Shown here: positions 62,639 through 64,000 of the stretch, in pieces | Layout: every line of letters starts with the position of its first letter | Position numbering within the stretch: the stretch's first letter is position 1 | NCBI RefSeq assembly: GCF_040546595.1 | Contig: NZ_JBEPOB010000001.1 | Span: 4,403,001-4,467,000 of the forward strand | Reading direction: 5' to 3' | Length of the DNA: 64,000 bases | From: Bosea sp. OAE506 | GTDB lineage: Bacteria > Pseudomonadota > Alphaproteobacteria > Rhizobiales > Beijerinckiaceae | Position numbers and translations under genes: made by a program | The notes under the pieces: generated by a model | Databases searched by the model: none | What the model saw: the letters and a program-made list of their open reading frames with translations, nothing else | What the model was told of the DNA's origin: nothing

Positions 62639-64000
62639 ATGCCTGGAATTCGGAGCCTCTCATTCGTTCTGACGATCGGGTTGGTGCTCGCGACGGCTGG
62701 GGCCGCGCTGGCCCAAGGCGTCCTTCATCGCAGCCATGACGGCGACCCTGGCAGTCTCGATCCGCTGCGGACGACGAGCGTCGCCGAGGCGCATCTGCTG
62801 CGCGACCTCTATGAGGGCCTCGTCATCCATACGATGAAGGGCGAGATCGCGCCGGGCGTGGCGGAGAGTTGGACGACCAGCGAGGACGGGCTGGTCTGGC
62901 GCTTCATGCTGCGTCGGGATGCGCGCTGGTCGAATGGCGAGCCGGTGACGGCGTCCGACTTCGTGTTCTCGCTGCGGCGCATGGTCGATCCGCGCTCGGG
63001 CGCGCCCTATGCGACCCTGCTCGATCCGATCCTGAACGCCGAGCGCATCCACAAGGCGGCCGAAGGTGCGCGCGTGGAGGATCTCGGCGTGTCGGCCCCG
63101 GAGCCCGGGCTGCTCGAAATCCGGCTGGAACGTCCGACGCCGCATCTGCTCGAACTGCTGGCGCACCAGGCCGCGCTGCCTGTCCACCCGGCGACCGCGG
63201 ACCGGCCCGGCCGGCTGGCCGCGCGGGTGGCGGACTGGGTCTCGAACGGCCCCTATGTGCTGAAGGAATTCGTGCCCAGTTCCCATATCCGGCTGGACCG
63301 CAACCCCGCCTTCCACAGCGCCGCCGAGGTCCGCATCGAAACGGTGATCTCCTACCCCATCGCCGATGCGGCGGTCGCGGCGCGGCGCTTCGTGGCGGGC
63401 GAGCTGCACCTGACCACCGACATCCCCACCGACCAGATCGCGGCCCTGCGAGGGCGGCTGGGCGCACAGGTCCGCGTCTCTCCGGCGCTCGGCACCTATT
63501 TCCTGCTGCTCAACACGGCCAAAGCCCCCTTCTCCGATGCGCGGCTGCGCCGGGCGCTGTCGCTCGCGATCGACCGGGAGTTCATCGCCGAGCGCGTCTG
63601 GGCCGGCACCATGCTGCCGGCCTATGGCGTGATCCCTCCCCATATCGGCAATTATGGCGAACGCGCCGAACTCGACTTCAAGGCCGCCTCCCCGCTCGAA
63701 CGTGAAGACGAGGCGAAGCGGCTGATGGCGGCCGCGGGCTACGGAGCCGGCGTGCCGCTGCGCATCGAGCTGCGCTACAACCGCAATGACAACAACCGGC
63801 GCACCATTGCGGCCATCGCGGAGCAATGGGCGGCGATCGGCGTCGAGACGTCACTGATCGAGACCGACAGCGCGGCGCATTTCGCCCATCTGCGCGAGGG
63901 CGGCGATTTCGACGTCGCCCGCTATGGCTGGATCGGCGACTATTCCGATCCGCAGACCTTCCTCTTCCTGTTCCGGAGCGACAACACTGCCTTCAATGTC
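62639..64000 (+). CDS. Peptide/oligopeptide ABC transporter substrate-binding protein (3' truncated)
   Basis: Frame open from ATG 62639 to the window edge, 454 codons with no stop, so the C-terminus lies outside. Signal peptide SFVLTIGLVLATAGAALAQG. SBP_bac_5 features: LHRSHDGDPGSLDPLRTT, LLRDLYEGLV, then AESWTTSEDGLVWRFMLRRDARWSNGEPV, then ADWVSNGPYVLKEF. It resembles oligopeptide-binding OppA-type proteins. Associated permease genes would lie to the right of the window. Confidence 0.92.
   Translation, partial: MPGIRSLSFVLTIGLVLATAGAALAQGVLHRSHDGDPGSLDPLRTTSVAEAHLLRDLYEGLVIHTMKGEIAPGVAESWTTSEDGLVWRFMLRRDARWSNGEPVTASDFVFSLRRMVDPRSGAPYATLLDPILNAERIHKAAEGARVEDLGVSAPEPGLLEIRLERPTPHLLELLAHQAALPVHPATADRPGRLAARVADWVSNGPYVLKEFVPSSHIRLDRNPAFHSAAEVRIETVISYPIADAAVAARRFVAGELHLTTDIPTDQIAALRGRLGAQVRVSPALGTYFLLLNTAKAPFSDARLRRALSLAIDREFIAERVWAGTMLPAYGVIPPHIGNYGERAELDFKAASPLEREDEAKRLMAAAGYGAGVPLRIELRYNRNDNNRRTIAAIAEQWAAIGVETSLIETDSAAHFAHLREGGDFDVARYGWIGDYSDPQTFLFLFRSDNTAFNV

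Overview
The window is about 64 kb of high-GC alphaproteobacterial chromosome. Gene content and order point to the Hyphomicrobiales (Rhizobiales). The left end carries a rhizobial-type block (two-component pair-glnE, degP-like protease, cytochrome c maturation genes in cycHJKL order, feuPQ) and is followed by a gene transfer agent (GTA) cluster of the Rhodobacter capsulatus type. A Bosea- or Methylobacterium-like host is a guess; genus cannot be proved from the sequence alone. No rRNA, tRNA, insertion sequence or CRISPR array was seen.

Layout. (1) 1-14.9 kb: a PAS histidine kinase cut by the window edge; an OmpR-type regulator/kinase pair running into glnE; a one-PDZ DegP-like periplasmic protease; ccmI-ccmE-ccmF-ccmH; feuPQ; and a small exported protein. 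(2) 15-30.7 kb: a nearly complete GTA cluster on the minus strand, from a candidate small terminase gene to the large g15 tail protein, in the usual order. Three of its genes are broken: the terminase and g12 by single-base frameshifts, g15 by an in-frame TAG. A fourth, g10.1, lacks a normal start codon. Two exported S1-family serine proteases sit on the opposite strand between the capsid gene and g6. (3) 30.7-32.5 kb: a regulatory intergenic region with a near-consensus sigma70 promoter for the GTA and a perfect palindrome beside it. It is followed by an islet, visibly poorer in GC, that encodes a stand-alone Cas2/SinR-like protein and a protein with a HEPN-like RNxxxH motif. (4) 32.5-64 kb: ordinary chromosomal genes. 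These are a LOG-family enzyme, an M20 peptidase, a HerA-like ATPase, both methylmalonyl-CoA mutase subunits with thiD between them, a polyamine ABC transporter (potFGHI), a methionine-type PLP enzyme beside an Lrp regulator, two related DUF900 lipoprotein hydrolases, meaB, a pyroglutamyl peptidase, a Tat-exported repeat protein, a Rhizobium etli-type asparaginase, a fused malic enzyme/phosphotransacetylase, a BLUF photoreceptor and a truncated peptide-binding protein.

How the parts fit together. FeuPQ with the cyc/ccm genes forms the conserved envelope/cytochrome module known from rhizobia. MutA, MutB and MeaB together would run and protect propionyl/methylmalonyl-CoA conversion to succinyl-CoA. 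PotFGHI imports putrescine/spermidine-type substrates. The GTA would package host DNA if intact, but its DNA-packaging motor, a distal-tail protein and its host-recognition protein are all damaged, while every non-GTA gene in the window reads cleanly. Decay of the GTA is therefore more likely than general sequencing error. Three copies of a roughly 95-bp double-hairpin repeat lie between genes at 29.0, 34.6 and 47.3 kb.
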